Origin: Lewinellaceae bacterium
Lineage (GTDB): Bacteria > Bacteroidota > Bacteroidia > Chitinophagales > Saprospiraceae
Assembly (NCBI GenBank): GCA_024644235.1
Contig: JAHELJ010000007.1
Span: forward strand, 25,149-89,148
Reading direction: 5' to 3'
DNA: 64,000 bases
Part shown: positions 1 to 9,019 of the stretch, piece after piece
Position numbering within the stretch: the stretch's first letter is position 1
Layout of the letters: each line of letters opens with the position of its first letter
Notes under the pieces: model-generated
The model's database searches: none
What the model saw: only the letters and a program-made list of their open reading frames with translations
Told to the model about the DNA's origin: nothing
Made by a program: the position numbers and the translations under genes

Positions 1-2
1 AT

Positions 3-395
3 GGTGAAATATTGAAAGCCAGAAGCACGTCAGACCCAAATCATATTGTTGAATGGAAAAGTGATCTCAACCTCGGTGATTTGTGCATTCACAAGACTCA
101 ATTGCGCCCTCATGTGGTCTGGTTTGGTGAATCAGTCCCCATGATCGAAACTGCTGCGATGATTACCAGCACTGCCGATTATGTCATCATAGTCGGCACA
201 TCTCTGCAGGTTTATCCAGCTGCCGGTTTGATGAGCTACGCTTCATCTTCGACACCTATATATTATGTTGACCCCGATCCCAAGGAGTCTTTTGAACTCA
301 GATCACGCCGTCAGATTGAGATAATCCCGGAAAAAGCAACAGTCGGAATCCCTCAAGTGGTCCAAAGTTTGATAGAAGAAGTGCATACTCGATAA
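3..395 (+). CDS. Sir2 family NAD-dependent deacylase, C-terminal part
   Basis: The reading frame is open at the left edge, so the N-terminal NAD-binding half lies outside the window. What remains shows the sirtuin signature QLRPHVVWFGE, the VGTSLQVYPAAGL motif that closes the Rossmann fold, and a final YYVDPDP strand. Sirtuins remove acyl groups from protein lysines using NAD. The segment that normally carries the four zinc-binding cysteines is short and holds only one cysteine (in GDLCIHK), so this is a zinc-less variant. The family is certain; the substrate is unknown. The next gene, an ECF sigma factor, begins 19 bases downstream in the same direction. Confidence 0.85.
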   Translation, partial: GEILKARSTSDPNHIVEWKSDLNLGDLCIHKTQLRPHVVWFGESVPMIETAAMITSTADYVIIVGTSLQVYPAAGLMSYASSSTPIYYVDPDPKESFELRSRRQIEIIPEKATVGIPQVVQSLIEEVHTR

Positions 396-414
396 ATTAA
401 GTGTAGAATAGAGC

Positions 415-918
415 ATGCCAGCAGGGCTGTCAGATCAAAAGGTTTTCAAAGAGGTGTATCTCAAGCATTCGCGTGAGGTACGAAACTTCCTGTATTACAA
501 GTGTGGAGATGAAGCACAAGCGGAAGACTTTATGCAGGAGGCCTTTCTCCGGCTTTGGAAAGCAAGAGACAAGGTACCTGTAGAAAAAGCTGTGGGCTTT
601 CTCTTCACAGTGGGAAACCGTCTTTTCCTTGATCACATAAAACATAAAAAGGTTAGCCTCAAATTTCAGCAGCGACAAACAAACAAGAGCGAAAGGGAAG
701 ACCCGGAATTTCTCTACGAACAACAGGAATTCAAAGAGCGCTTGGAAAAAGCAATAAATGATATGCCCGAGAAATGGAGGGTCGTGTTTCTTATGAGCAG
801 GATGGAAAAAATGAAGTACAGTGAAATTGCCGAAAGATTGGATATAAGTGTCAAAGCCGTGGAAAAAAGGATGCACAATGCACTTAGTGCTCTAAGGGAA
901 TTGCATAAGAAAATCTAA
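415..918 (+). CDS. ECF-type RNA polymerase sigma factor (FecI-like)
   Basis: This 167-residue protein has the two regions of a group IV sigma-70 factor. Region 2 lies at about residues 15-85 (FMQEAFLRLWKARD, then FTVGNRLFLDHIKHKK). Region 4 lies at about 115-165 and contains a helix-turn-helix (MKYSEIAERLDISVKAVEKR). It would direct RNA polymerase to a small regulon. It is followed by a FecR-type anti-sigma factor and a TonB receptor with an STN domain, the usual arrangement of a cell-surface signalling operon. No Shine-Dalgarno site precedes the ATG, as is common in this phylum. Confidence 0.92.
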   Translation: MPAGLSDQKVFKEVYLKHSREVRNFLYYKCGDEAQAEDFMQEAFLRLWKARDKVPVEKAVGFLFTVGNRLFLDHIKHKKVSLKFQQRQTNKSEREDPEFLYEQQEFKERLEKAINDMPEKWRVVFLMSRMEKMKYSEIAERLDISVKAVEKRMHNALSALRELHKKI

Positions 919-940
919 AAAAAGGAGGGGAATCACTAGA

Positions 941-979
941 ATGATCGTTATTAAGGCAGAATATCAAATTCATGAGTAA
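941..979 (+). other. 12-codon leader reading frame with strong Shine-Dalgarno site, overlapping fecR start
   Basis: A purine run AAAGGAGGGG at 921-930 lies 10 bases upstream of an ATG at 941. The short frame reads MIVIKAEYQIHE and stops at 977-979, overlapping the fecR ATG (972) in a different frame. A strong Shine-Dalgarno site is unusual in this window. Translating this leader would bring ribosomes onto the fecR start, which could set the sigma to anti-sigma ratio. This is inference: the peptide itself shows no similarity I recognise, and the purine run may be chance. Confidence 0.35.
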
Positions 980-1889
980 CAATACCGAGCACGACGATCT
1001 ATTGGCCAAGTGGCTTGCTGGCACGTTGAGCGATGCCGAAATGGAGTTACTCAAGGAAACAACAGACCTTGACGAACTCAGCCAGACCTTAAATGCCATC
1101 GATCAATTAGAGCCACCTGCCTTCTCTCCTGAAGCATCCTGGGCTTCATTCGAGCAAAAACTGTCGAAAGAGGAAGCCGTAGTACGATCCATTTCTCGAA
1201 GAACATATATGCTTGCTGCAGCCGCTGTAGCCGCTGTACTCATTGGTCTATTCTTCTTCATGAATACAGCCAGCACGGTACAATTTCAGGTGGCAGCCGG
1301 CGATGAGGCTACCTACGAACTACCCGATGGTTCCAAAGTGGAACTTCAAGGACCCTCGTCGATAGAATTCAACGAAGAGGATTATCTGTTGTCACGTCAA
1401 CTTTCCCTGAATGGGGTTGCTTACTTCGATGTTATTGAAGGAAATGAATTTATCGTCGACCACCCAAACGGCTGGGTAGAGGTTCTGGGTACAACATTTG
1501 ATGTGGACACCCGAGAAGGATTGAAGGTATTCTGCTACACAGGCAAAGTGGGGGTCAACACTCCCCAGACAGACCAAATCATCCTTGAAAAAGGAAATGG
1601 AGTCCAAATTGCAACTGATGGGCACTTCGAATTGACCACCAGCAAGATGATCCAACCCCAATGGCTGGATGGATTGATCCATCTTAGTAGTGCGGAAATG
1701 GAAGAAATCGGGAAGATGCTAGAGGACCTATTCAACGTGGAAGTGGAACTCGTTGGAGAAATTTCGAAAGTTTATCATGGTCCCATTGATCCGGTAAATC
1801 TGGATCAGAACCTTGAGATGATCAAAACTACTTTAGAATTGGAGATCAATAAAATAGGCACAGATACGATCAGAATTTCAGCTAAGTAA
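972..1889 (+). CDS. FecR family anti-sigma factor
   Basis: This 305-residue protein has a short cytoplasmic N-terminal region that would bind the sigma factor. A single membrane segment follows at about residues 79-98, then the periplasmic FecR domain (about 105-195, with the typical YELPDGSKVEL and AYFDVI strands and VLGTTFDV). A C-terminal DUF4974-like domain (about 235-303) completes it. Proteins of this type hold an ECF sigma factor inactive and relay a signal from the STN domain of an outer-membrane receptor. The receptor gene follows immediately, which supports one transcript for sigma, anti-sigma and receptor. Confidence 0.92.
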   Translation: MSNNTEHDDLLAKWLAGTLSDAEMELLKETTDLDELSQTLNAIDQLEPPAFSPEASWASFEQKLSKEEAVVRSISRRTYMLAAAAVAAVLIGLFFFMNTASTVQFQVAAGDEATYELPDGSKVELQGPSSIEFNEEDYLLSRQLSLNGVAYFDVIEGNEFIVDHPNGWVEVLGTTFDVDTREGLKVFCYTGKVGVNTPQTDQIILEKGNGVQIATDGHFELTTSKMIQPQWLDGLIHLSSAEMEEIGKMLEDLFNVEVELVGEISKVYHGPIDPVNLDQNLEMIKTTLELEINKIGTDTIRISAK

Positions 1890-1892
1890 TTG

Positions 1893-4556
1893 ATGAAGGA
1901 GAAATACCGGGTAATACGCACCCTGCTCTTCTTTTTCTTTAGCGGGGTTTCCCTGGTGCTGTCAGCCCAGACTGATACTGATAACCCAAACAAACCAAAA
2001 ATTCCCCTTACTAAAGTCCTGGGCGTGTTTGAGTCCCAGCATGGTCTTCATTTTGCATATGATGTAACCCTTGTTGACTCTACATGGATTGAAGAACCTC
2101 CATCTTCTCTCACCAGAGAGGAAGCGATTGCCTTCCTCGCACGACATACACCTCACCAATACCAAATAGCAAATTCAGATTTTGTAATGATTGTACCGGG
2201 TAAAGGTTCTTCCACGGCTCCTCCTCCACCAGCTGAACTGATTTTGAAAGGTCGGATCACAGACAGTAAGACTGGCGAACCCCTACCATATGCTTCTGTG
2301 ATCATATCTGGCACACTCTCTGGAACTCAAACTGATGATAGGGGATTCTTCGAGTTGTTGCTTAAAGACCCGGATGATCAATATATTGAGATTCATTATC
2401 TCGGTTATCAGAAAACGAACATTCACCATAAGGACTTTGAAGGCAAGAAAAATCTCAAAATTGAGCTCAGCTCGGAAGAGGTTGAATTGGAGGATATCAT
2501 AATTGAGGAGGAAGCAGTGCTCCCAATTGACTTCCAGGAGGCAAAGGGATATTACAGTTTAAATCCTGATCAAATCAATCTACAGGCTGGCTGGGGGGAA
2601 CCCGACATTCTTCGAATGATCCAAGTCTTACCTGGTATTCAATCACCCAATGAGACTGCCGCTGGCATCCATATTCGCGGTGGTACACCAGATCAGAATT
2701 TGATTCTAATCGATGGTATTCCCATCTATAAATCGGGGCATTTTTTCGGTATGTTTTCTTCAATCAATCCTTATACCGTTGACAATGTTGAAATCTACAA
2801 AGGTGGGGTCAGTACTCCCTACGGGGGAAGAGTTTCAGGAGTAATCGATATTAAAAACGGACAAGACACTTTAGATCGATTGCACGCAGGTGCCGGAATA
2901 AACCTGATCAATTGGCATGCATTTGTAGAAGCTCCGCTTTTCAAGAAAAGATCAAACTTGCTCTTTTCTATCAGACGATCACTAACGGAGTCAGTACAAA
3001 CCATGGTCTACAAAAATATTTTCAACCAACTTTTTCAAGACGGGAAGATTGCCGAGTATCAAGATATCGAACGACAGGATCTACTGAACAAGAACACAAG
3101 TACTTTTGGCTATAACGATTTCAATTTTAAATGGAACTACCGATTTAAGAAAGATGATGAAATCTCCATCAGTGCTTTTAATGGCAACGATGACTTCCGG
3201 TATGATTTCGAGGTAGACCTGCCTCAGATCAGTCATGCAACGATGGATGACATCAAGACAAAAAACACCGGCTTTAACCTAACGGCTTCGAATCGCTGGT
3301 TTCCCTGGTGGCAGTCAAGAATCCGTCTGATTTCTTCGGAATACTCCAACGATTACCTAGGTATTTCTACAGGAGATCTCAGGGATTCATTTCATGTGAG
3401 ATTAACGGAACAAAACACAATGAAAAACGGCGCCTTCTATCTTGATCAGATATTTACTTTGTCAGAAGGTCAGACACTCGCCGCCGGCTTTCAGTACAAT
3501 AATTATGATGTCACTTACAATCTCTTATTGGAACAAATTTGGCAAGATCGCGAGCCTTTTATTGTTGAACTGCAAAACGAAGTCGGGACCTTTTATCTTA
3601 ATTACTTACTCGAACATGATGACCAGCTGTTCGTCGATGCAGGCATTCGTTTCAACCGTTTAAACGAATTACCGAATGACATCTGGGAGCCACGACTATC
3701 CGTAAAGTATCGGCCAAAAAGCTCCAAATTCATGTTTAAGGGAAGTGTCGGATCGTACAAGCAGTTTGTGAGTCAAATCATCGTCGATGATATTCCTCTC
3801 AATCCCAGTGCAAATCGGGATATCTGGGTAACGACCGAACTAAACCTGATACCACCATTGCGTAGTAAGGATTTGGTCATAGGTTTCAATTACCAAAACA
3901 AAGGTTTCCTGTTGGACATCGAGGGATACACGAAGCAAACTGAAGGCCTCTCTTTCCTAAACCTTGACATACCGAATCCGAACGACAATGTTTTCTCTCC
4001 CGGTTCTTCGGAGGCGAAAGGAGTAGAAATATTGTTACAGAATAAATGGAACCGTTATCGAAGCATTCTTTCCTACAATCTAAGTAAAGTAGATTATCTA
4101 TTTGAAGATCTCAATTTTGGCGGTCCTTTTCCGGCTTCGCATGATCAACGTCATGTATTTCAATGGACCCACATGTACAGCGTCAAGAACTGGGATTTCA
4201 TTCTGGGATTCAATATGTCATCAGGAAAGCCCTATACGGTTCCCAATCGGATCGTCCCGCGACGCAATCCGGATAATATGGAGACAATTCTCCTTCTAGA
4301 TGTGCGGGAAAGAAATCAGAAAAGGCTCCCCACCTACCACCGGATGGATTTAACCATACAATACAAGTACATCTCCAGGAACTTTAAAGTCCAAGCGGGA
4401 TTTTCGCTATTTAATTTGTACAACCGGACAAATGAGATCGATAGGGACTTTTTCATTGTTCAACCGGAAGATACCCCCGGCATTCCTCGCATAGAAAGTT
4501 TCACTGAATTCTCGCTGCAAAGAACTCCAAACTTTTATCTGCGATTTGAGCTTTAA
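1893..4556 (+). CDS. TonB-dependent outer-membrane receptor with STN domain
   Basis: This is a protein of about 887 residues. It has a Sec signal peptide (to about residue 25, ending SAQ), an STN signalling domain (about 38-100), a CarboxypepD_reg-like beta-sandwich (about 118-195, GRITDSKTGEPLPYASV), a TonB plug (about 215-320, with IRGGTPDQNLILIDGIPIY) and a 22-strand-type barrel ending in FYLRFEL. The ATG at 1893 is preferred to the TTG three bases earlier. The STN domain should signal to the FecR protein encoded upstream. No SusD partner follows, so the ligand may be an iron complex or another small molecule rather than a glycan; that is inference. Confidence 0.92.
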   Translation: MKEKYRVIRTLLFFFFSGVSLVLSAQTDTDNPNKPKIPLTKVLGVFESQHGLHFAYDVTLVDSTWIEEPPSSLTREEAIAFLARHTPHQYQIANSDFVMIVPGKGSSTAPPPPAELILKGRITDSKTGEPLPYASVIISGTLSGTQTDDRGFFELLLKDPDDQYIEIHYLGYQKTNIHHKDFEGKKNLKIELSSEEVELEDIIIEEEAVLPIDFQEAKGYYSLNPDQINLQAGWGEPDILRMIQVLPGIQSPNETAAGIHIRGGTPDQNLILIDGIPIYKSGHFFGMFSSINPYTVDNVEIYKGGVSTPYGGRVSGVIDIKNGQDTLDRLHAGAGINLINWHAFVEAPLFKKRSNLLFSIRRSLTESVQTMVYKNIFNQLFQDGKIAEYQDIERQDLLNKNTSTFGYNDFNFKWNYRFKKDDEISISAFNGNDDFRYDFEVDLPQISHATMDDIKTKNTGFNLTASNRWFPWWQSRIRLISSEYSNDYLGISTGDLRDSFHVRLTEQNTMKNGAFYLDQIFTLSEGQTLAAGFQYNNYDVTYNLLLEQIWQDREPFIVELQNEVGTFYLNYLLEHDDQLFVDAGIRFNRLNELPNDIWEPRLSVKYRPKSSKFMFKGSVGSYKQFVSQIIVDDIPLNPSANRDIWVTTELNLIPPLRSKDLVIGFNYQNKGFLLDIEGYTKQTEGLSFLNLDIPNPNDNVFSPGSSEAKGVEILLQNKWNRYRSILSYNLSKVDYLFEDLNFGGPFPASHDQRHVFQWTHMYSVKNWDFILGFNMSSGKPYTVPNRIVPRRNPDNMETILLLDVRERNQKRLPTYHRMDLTIQYKYISRNFKVQAGFSLFNLYNRTNEIDRDFFIVQPEDTPGIPRIESFTEFSLQRTPNFYLRFEL

Positions 4557-4560
4557 CAGC

Positions 4561-5652
4561 TCATTGCTCATCAGCTTCGTCCACAACCAACCCAAGCTTC
4601 TTGGCTCGTTCGGTCCATTTTTGCCTTGCTAATTGTTGCATATCGGCAATATCATCTAGCTCATCCAGAATCTCCAGTCCCAATAGAGTTTCTATTACAT
4701 CTTCCATGGTGAGTATTCCGGCCGTGCCTCCATATTCATCTACCACTAAAGCTATGTGCTCACGACGGGCCATCAAAGCATTGAACAAAGCAGTAAGATT
4801 GTCCTTTTCATGAACTACATGGATCGGTCGAAGAATAGACTCAACCGGATTTTCGCCGTCTCCATTAATTACACTGGATAATAACTGATCCTTCAAAAAG
4901 AATCCAATTACCTGGTCCCTTGACTCTCGATAGACCGGTACGCGAGAAAATCTCAGTCCGGGATTGCTTTGATAAAAATCTAAAATACTGGTCGAAGCTT
5001 TGGCAGCAACTACCACCGGACGCGGTGTCATGATATCCTTCGCTCTGATCGACTTAAATCGCAGAAGATTTTTAATCACTCTAAACTCCTCCTCTTCAAA
5101 AATACCAGCCCTTGCACCTAGCTCTGCTATAGCGCCAAATTCTGCCCTACTCAAAACACTTTTCTTTTTGTCCCCCTTCAAGAAATTGGTAATTCGCTGG
5201 CTCAACCACACGATCGGCCGTAGTATTACTCCAGTCGCATGCACCCCATAAATGGTAAAGCCTAAAAGTGACTTCCAATAAGTAGCCCCCAATGTTTTGG
5301 GAATGATTTCAGAAAGTATCAGGATTGCCAGGGTCATAATGGCCGCTATTACGGCCTCTATACTTAATTCTATCGGACCGACAGCAAGCTTGGCACTGGA
5401 CCATATCTTGGCAGCCTGCGCTCCCACACCAATTGCACCCACCGTATGGGCAATCGTGTTTAGCGTAAGTATTGCGGCTAAGGGACGATCAATCGCTGAT
5501 TTGAAATACTTGAGCTTCTTCCCAACCCAGGTGCCTCCTTGATTCCTGATCTCCACCTGTGAGGGTGGTACAGTAAGCAATACTGCCTCCCAGATCGAAC
5601 AGAGAAAAGAGAACAAAATTGAAAGCAAAAAGAAAAGTACAAGTAAACCCAT
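4561..5652 (-). CDS. CNNM/HlyC-CorC family membrane protein (DUF21 plus CBS pair)
   Basis: This 363-residue protein has an N-terminal DUF21 transmembrane domain (to about residue 175, including the conserved SEIIPKTLG). A pair of CBS domains follows (about 200-320; DIMTPR, then VVDEYGGTAGILTMEDVIE). Relatives are linked to divalent-cation export or magnesium homeostasis, and some are called hemolysins without good evidence. The C-terminal CorC_HlyC domain of longer family members is absent here; the protein ends about 40 residues after the CBS pair. It converges on the TonB receptor gene with only four bases between the stops. Confidence 0.88.
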   Translation of the reverse strand: MGLLVLFFLLSILFSFLCSIWEAVLLTVPPSQVEIRNQGGTWVGKKLKYFKSAIDRPLAAILTLNTIAHTVGAIGVGAQAAKIWSSAKLAVGPIELSIEAVIAAIMTLAILILSEIIPKTLGATYWKSLLGFTIYGVHATGVILRPIVWLSQRITNFLKGDKKKSVLSRAEFGAIAELGARAGIFEEEEFRVIKNLLRFKSIRAKDIMTPRPVVVAAKASTSILDFYQSNPGLRFSRVPVYRESRDQVIGFFLKDQLLSSVINGDGENPVESILRPIHVVHEKDNLTALFNALMARREHIALVVDEYGGTAGILTMEDVIETLLGLEILDELDDIADMQQLARQKWTERAKKLGLVVDEADEQ

Positions 5653-5817
5653 ATTATCAAATTGGTGGCGAAGATAAGCAAAGGCTGAAAAAACAAATTA
5701 AAGTTATCATCCATATGTTAAAAAGAGGGAAAAAGAACAGGTGCGATTAGGGTGTATTGGGATCATCTCGTTGTACGGTCGACATAATTTCTCAATACTT
5801 GATCTAATACTTCTAAA

Positions 5818-7254
5818 ATGATGAACGTATGCAACACTTCAACATTAGATCCATATGTACCTAATGCCGAAAAACCCTGGAACCGTCACCGGGCCATTCA
5901 TTTATTTCGACGATTGGGCTTTAGCGCCGATCTGGAAACCATCGATGATGCACTGATAAAGTCACCGGCGGAATGTGTCGATGATCTTATCGATCAGGCC
6001 ATTCAGAAGCCTGTAACCGACCCACCTGAATGGGCTGACTACACGCTACTTGATTTCGAAAGCTTTGAGAAGAACATTGACGATTTCATTTACTGGAGGC
6101 CGATGTGGATGCGCGATCTGTACAACAACGGACCCCGTGACAAGATGGCTCTGTTTTGGATGAGCCACTTCGTCACCGAATTTGGAGCTTACCTGTGTGC
6201 TCCAGCCGGGTATCACTATCTAAAATGCCTTCAGGAAAATGCTTTGGGAAACTTTCGAGAATTCGTTAGAAAAATTGGTCTGGAAGCCTCGATGTTAATC
6301 TATTTGAATGGCAACCAAAACACGAAACAACAGCCCAACGAAAACTATGCTAGAGAACTCTACGAGTTGTTTACCCTTGGTAGGGATAATGGATATACTC
6401 AAAACGATATTCAGGAGACTGCCCGTGCCCTAACCGGTTATATCGTTGTACCATGTCCTGCTGTCAGTTTCATACCTGCTCTGTGGGATGACGGTGAGAA
6501 GACCATATTCGGACGAACCGGTAAATGGGGATACGATGATGTGATAGATATTCTCTTTGAAGAAAAAGCAGAGATTATTGCTAACTACATCGGGCAGAAG
6601 GTCTATAAGCATTTTGTCTACGCAGATCAGCCAGACGAAGTTATCATCAATGGTCTTGCTGTTACTCTTCTTGCCAATGATTTTGAGCTGGCTCCTGTCC
6701 TTCGACAACTCTTTAAAAGCGAGCACTTTTTCGATGATACAATTATCGGTACTCAGATAAAGAGTCCGGTTGAGCTTTCGCTTGGTATCTGGCGAGAAAT
6801 GGGCTTTGAAATTACTGATGATGCCCTGGAGCCCTTGACCAATGTAAATGATTTCCTGGGTCAAGTCGTATTCCAACCACCGAATGTGGCCGGATGGCCA
6901 GGTCACCGGAGCTGGATCTCCTCCTCCTTCCTGAGGTCAAGATGGCAGGTGGGTAACCTATTTGTCGCCAGCATTTTTGAGAATGATCGCGAGCGGTTCC
7001 GAACCTTTGCGAAAGATCTTACTAACAATTCCAAAGATCCCGAGTTCATAACTGCTACCCTAATAGACCACTTAACCCCTAACGGTTTTGAAAATTCAGA
7101 TGCCTATAACCGGGCAGCCGTTGCCTTCAAAATCGAAATTCCCCAGGGGTACTTTGACAGTGGTGCCTGGAACCTTGATTGGGACGAAGCTCCTTATCAG
7201 GTAGCCTCGCTGATCCTCTATATTATCCGGCAGCCCGAATTTCAGTTGATCTAG
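5818..7254 (+). CDS. DUF1800 domain protein
   Basis: This 478-residue protein matches the DUF1800 family throughout. It has an N-terminal HLFRRLGFSA segment, WMRDLYNNGPRDKMALFWMSHF, and the hallmark NENYARELYELFTLG at about residues 172-186. A C-terminal segment PPNVAGWPGHRSW is also typical. The molecular function of the family is unknown. It is almost always found next to a DUF1501 gene, as here (40 bases downstream). No signal peptide is visible, although its partner is clearly exported. It starts at the first of two adjacent ATG codons. Confidence 0.9.
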   Translation: MMNVCNTSTLDPYVPNAEKPWNRHRAIHLFRRLGFSADLETIDDALIKSPAECVDDLIDQAIQKPVTDPPEWADYTLLDFESFEKNIDDFIYWRPMWMRDLYNNGPRDKMALFWMSHFVTEFGAYLCAPAGYHYLKCLQENALGNFREFVRKIGLEASMLIYLNGNQNTKQQPNENYARELYELFTLGRDNGYTQNDIQETARALTGYIVVPCPAVSFIPALWDDGEKTIFGRTGKWGYDDVIDILFEEKAEIIANYIGQKVYKHFVYADQPDEVIINGLAVTLLANDFELAPVLRQLFKSEHFFDDTIIGTQIKSPVELSLGIWREMGFEITDDALEPLTNVNDFLGQVVFQPPNVAGWPGHRSWISSSFLRSRWQVGNLFVASIFENDRERFRTFAKDLTNNSKDPEFITATLIDHLTPNGFENSDAYNRAAVAFKIEIPQGYFDSGAWNLDWDEAPYQVASLILYIIRQPEFQLI

Positions 7255-7293
7255 ATCGCAATTTCGTTCTGACAAATTCAAGACATAACAACA

Positions 7294-8934
7294 ATGAAAA
7301 ATACTGATAAACAAAATAAAATTGCTGGAGCATCTTTGAAGGATGGACTGGCTCATCAACAACATCACAGGGCATGGAGTCGCCGGTCATTTCTCTCAAC
7401 GCTTGGCTTAACCGGAGGTGTCTCAGTCATGCTGGGAAATATGCCAGTAAGGGCTGCAGCTCTATCTCCTCTTGGATCGGCTTTGTTGGAATCAGATTCC
7501 GACCGGGTATTGGTACTCGTGCAGCTAGGGGGCGGAAATGATGGTCTGAATACAATCATTCCTCTTTATGATTATGATTTCTATCGCTCCCAACGGCCTC
7601 GCATTGGTTTTGATGAAACAAATGTTATCAAGCTTTCGGATGAAATTGGTATCCAGCAAAGCATGGAGGATTTCATGCCTCTATGGAATGAAGATGCCAT
7701 GAAAGTTGCGCACAATGTGGGATATCCCAATCCCAATCTGTCCCACTTCAGAGCCACCGACATCTGGTCTGCAGCCAGTGACGATGACGAACTGCTAAAA
7801 TCCGGATGGCTGGGCCGTTGGCTCGACTTGGAATATCCGGATTTTGCAAATGAACCTCCCGAAGTGCCCCCTGCCATTCAGATTGGGGGCTACGGCAGTT
7901 TAATTTTTAACAATGGTATGTTTAATTTGTCCGTCAGTGTTTCTAATCCTGAGGAACTGGCAGAGATCGCCCAGAACGGTCAGCTCTATGATACTGCCAG
8001 TCCCCCTCCTACCTGCTATGGCGAGGAATTGCGATTTCTTCGCACCATCTCCAACAGTACTTTCACGTATGCAGCATCGATAAAGGAGGCCTATGATTCC
8101 TCTACAAATGATGCTGATTACCAAAACATAGCTAACAACCTCGCTGATCAATTGCAGCTGGTGGCACGCCTAATTAAAGGTAACCTTGGATCTCGAATCT
8201 ACATGGTATCTATCAGTGGATTTGATACACATGCCAATCAAAATCAGACACATCCCAATATTTGGAGGGGAATTTCGGGAGCTATCAGGTCTTTCTATGA
8301 TGATTTACAAGCTGACCAGATGGAGGATAAAGTGGTAACGATGACCTTCTCAGAATTTGGCAGGCGGATCGAGGAGAATGCCTCTCAAGGAACTGATCAT
8401 GGTACTTCTGCCCCAATTCTCATCTTCGGCAATGGACTTGGTGCCAGCGGCTTCGTCGGAGAGGCTCCTCAGCTACAAGATCAGGACATGTACGGCAATC
8501 TGAAATTCGGCACTGATTTTCGATCAATTTATGCCACCCTACTTGAGCATTGGTTATGTATTGATGCTGGTGTAGTGAATCAAGCACTGGGTGCCAACTA
8601 CGACAGAATTCAAGGACTGGTTCTGGGATGCAACCTCAGTACAGCCACCGAAGAAGGACCTCAGGTGGTACAGCGAGTGACCCACAAGCCACTTTACAAT
8701 GAAAATGGCGATATCCTCATCCAATATCAGTTGCCCAAGTCAGCGTCAATTTCCTTGGATATTTATCACATAGACGGGAGAAAGGTGACAAGTATGGAGC
8801 AGGGCAGGAAATCTGCCGGAACCCATAACATGTTATTTAGCCCAAGTCGATATCATATTTCAGCTGGCCAATATCTCTACCACTTGAGTGTAGATGGTCA
8901 ACCACACAGCCAGCTGATCATGGTGTCCCGGTAA
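7294..8934 (+). CDS. DUF1501 protein with Tat-like signal and T9SS sorting domain
   Basis: This 546-residue protein begins with a twin-arginine-type signal (SRRSFLSTLGL, about residues 28-50, followed by VRAAA). The DUF1501 domain comes next, related to the sulfatase/alkaline phosphatase fold (QLGGGNDGLNTIIPLYD; later FSEFGRRIEENASQGTDHG). The last ~85 residues form a Por-secretion-type C-terminal sorting domain (LDIYHIDGRKV ... SAGQYLYHLSVDG). It is probably exported folded by Tat and then handled by type IX secretion. It pairs with the DUF1800 gene upstream. The substrate is unknown. Confidence 0.9.
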   Translation: MKNTDKQNKIAGASLKDGLAHQQHHRAWSRRSFLSTLGLTGGVSVMLGNMPVRAAALSPLGSALLESDSDRVLVLVQLGGGNDGLNTIIPLYDYDFYRSQRPRIGFDETNVIKLSDEIGIQQSMEDFMPLWNEDAMKVAHNVGYPNPNLSHFRATDIWSAASDDDELLKSGWLGRWLDLEYPDFANEPPEVPPAIQIGGYGSLIFNNGMFNLSVSVSNPEELAEIAQNGQLYDTASPPPTCYGEELRFLRTISNSTFTYAASIKEAYDSSTNDADYQNIANNLADQLQLVARLIKGNLGSRIYMVSISGFDTHANQNQTHPNIWRGISGAIRSFYDDLQADQMEDKVVTMTFSEFGRRIEENASQGTDHGTSAPILIFGNGLGASGFVGEAPQLQDQDMYGNLKFGTDFRSIYATLLEHWLCIDAGVVNQALGANYDRIQGLVLGCNLSTATEEGPQVVQRVTHKPLYNENGDILIQYQLPKSASISLDIYHIDGRKVTSMEQGRKSAGTHNMLFSPSRYHISAGQYLYHLSVDGQPHSQLIMVSR

Positions 8935-8969
8935 ATCATTATCGGGTACAAATTGCCCGACTCATGGCA

Positions 8970-8999
8970 GGAGTTCCTTCTTGGTGGGGAACTCCTTTT
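8970..8999 (+). terminator. Rho-independent terminator after the DUF1501 gene
   Basis: GGAGTTCC (8970-8977) pairs perfectly with GGAACTCC (8988-8995) across a 10-base loop and is followed by TTTT. It sits 35 bases after the DUF1501 stop and just before the convergent transporter stop. Confidence 0.75.
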
Positions 9000-9019
9000 C
9001 ATTTGGATAATTCTGAATA

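Noticed and set aside
430..876. 148-codon antisense frame opposite the sigma factor
   Set aside because: Phe/Leu/His-rich shadow of a clearly real ECF sigma gene; no family resemblance.
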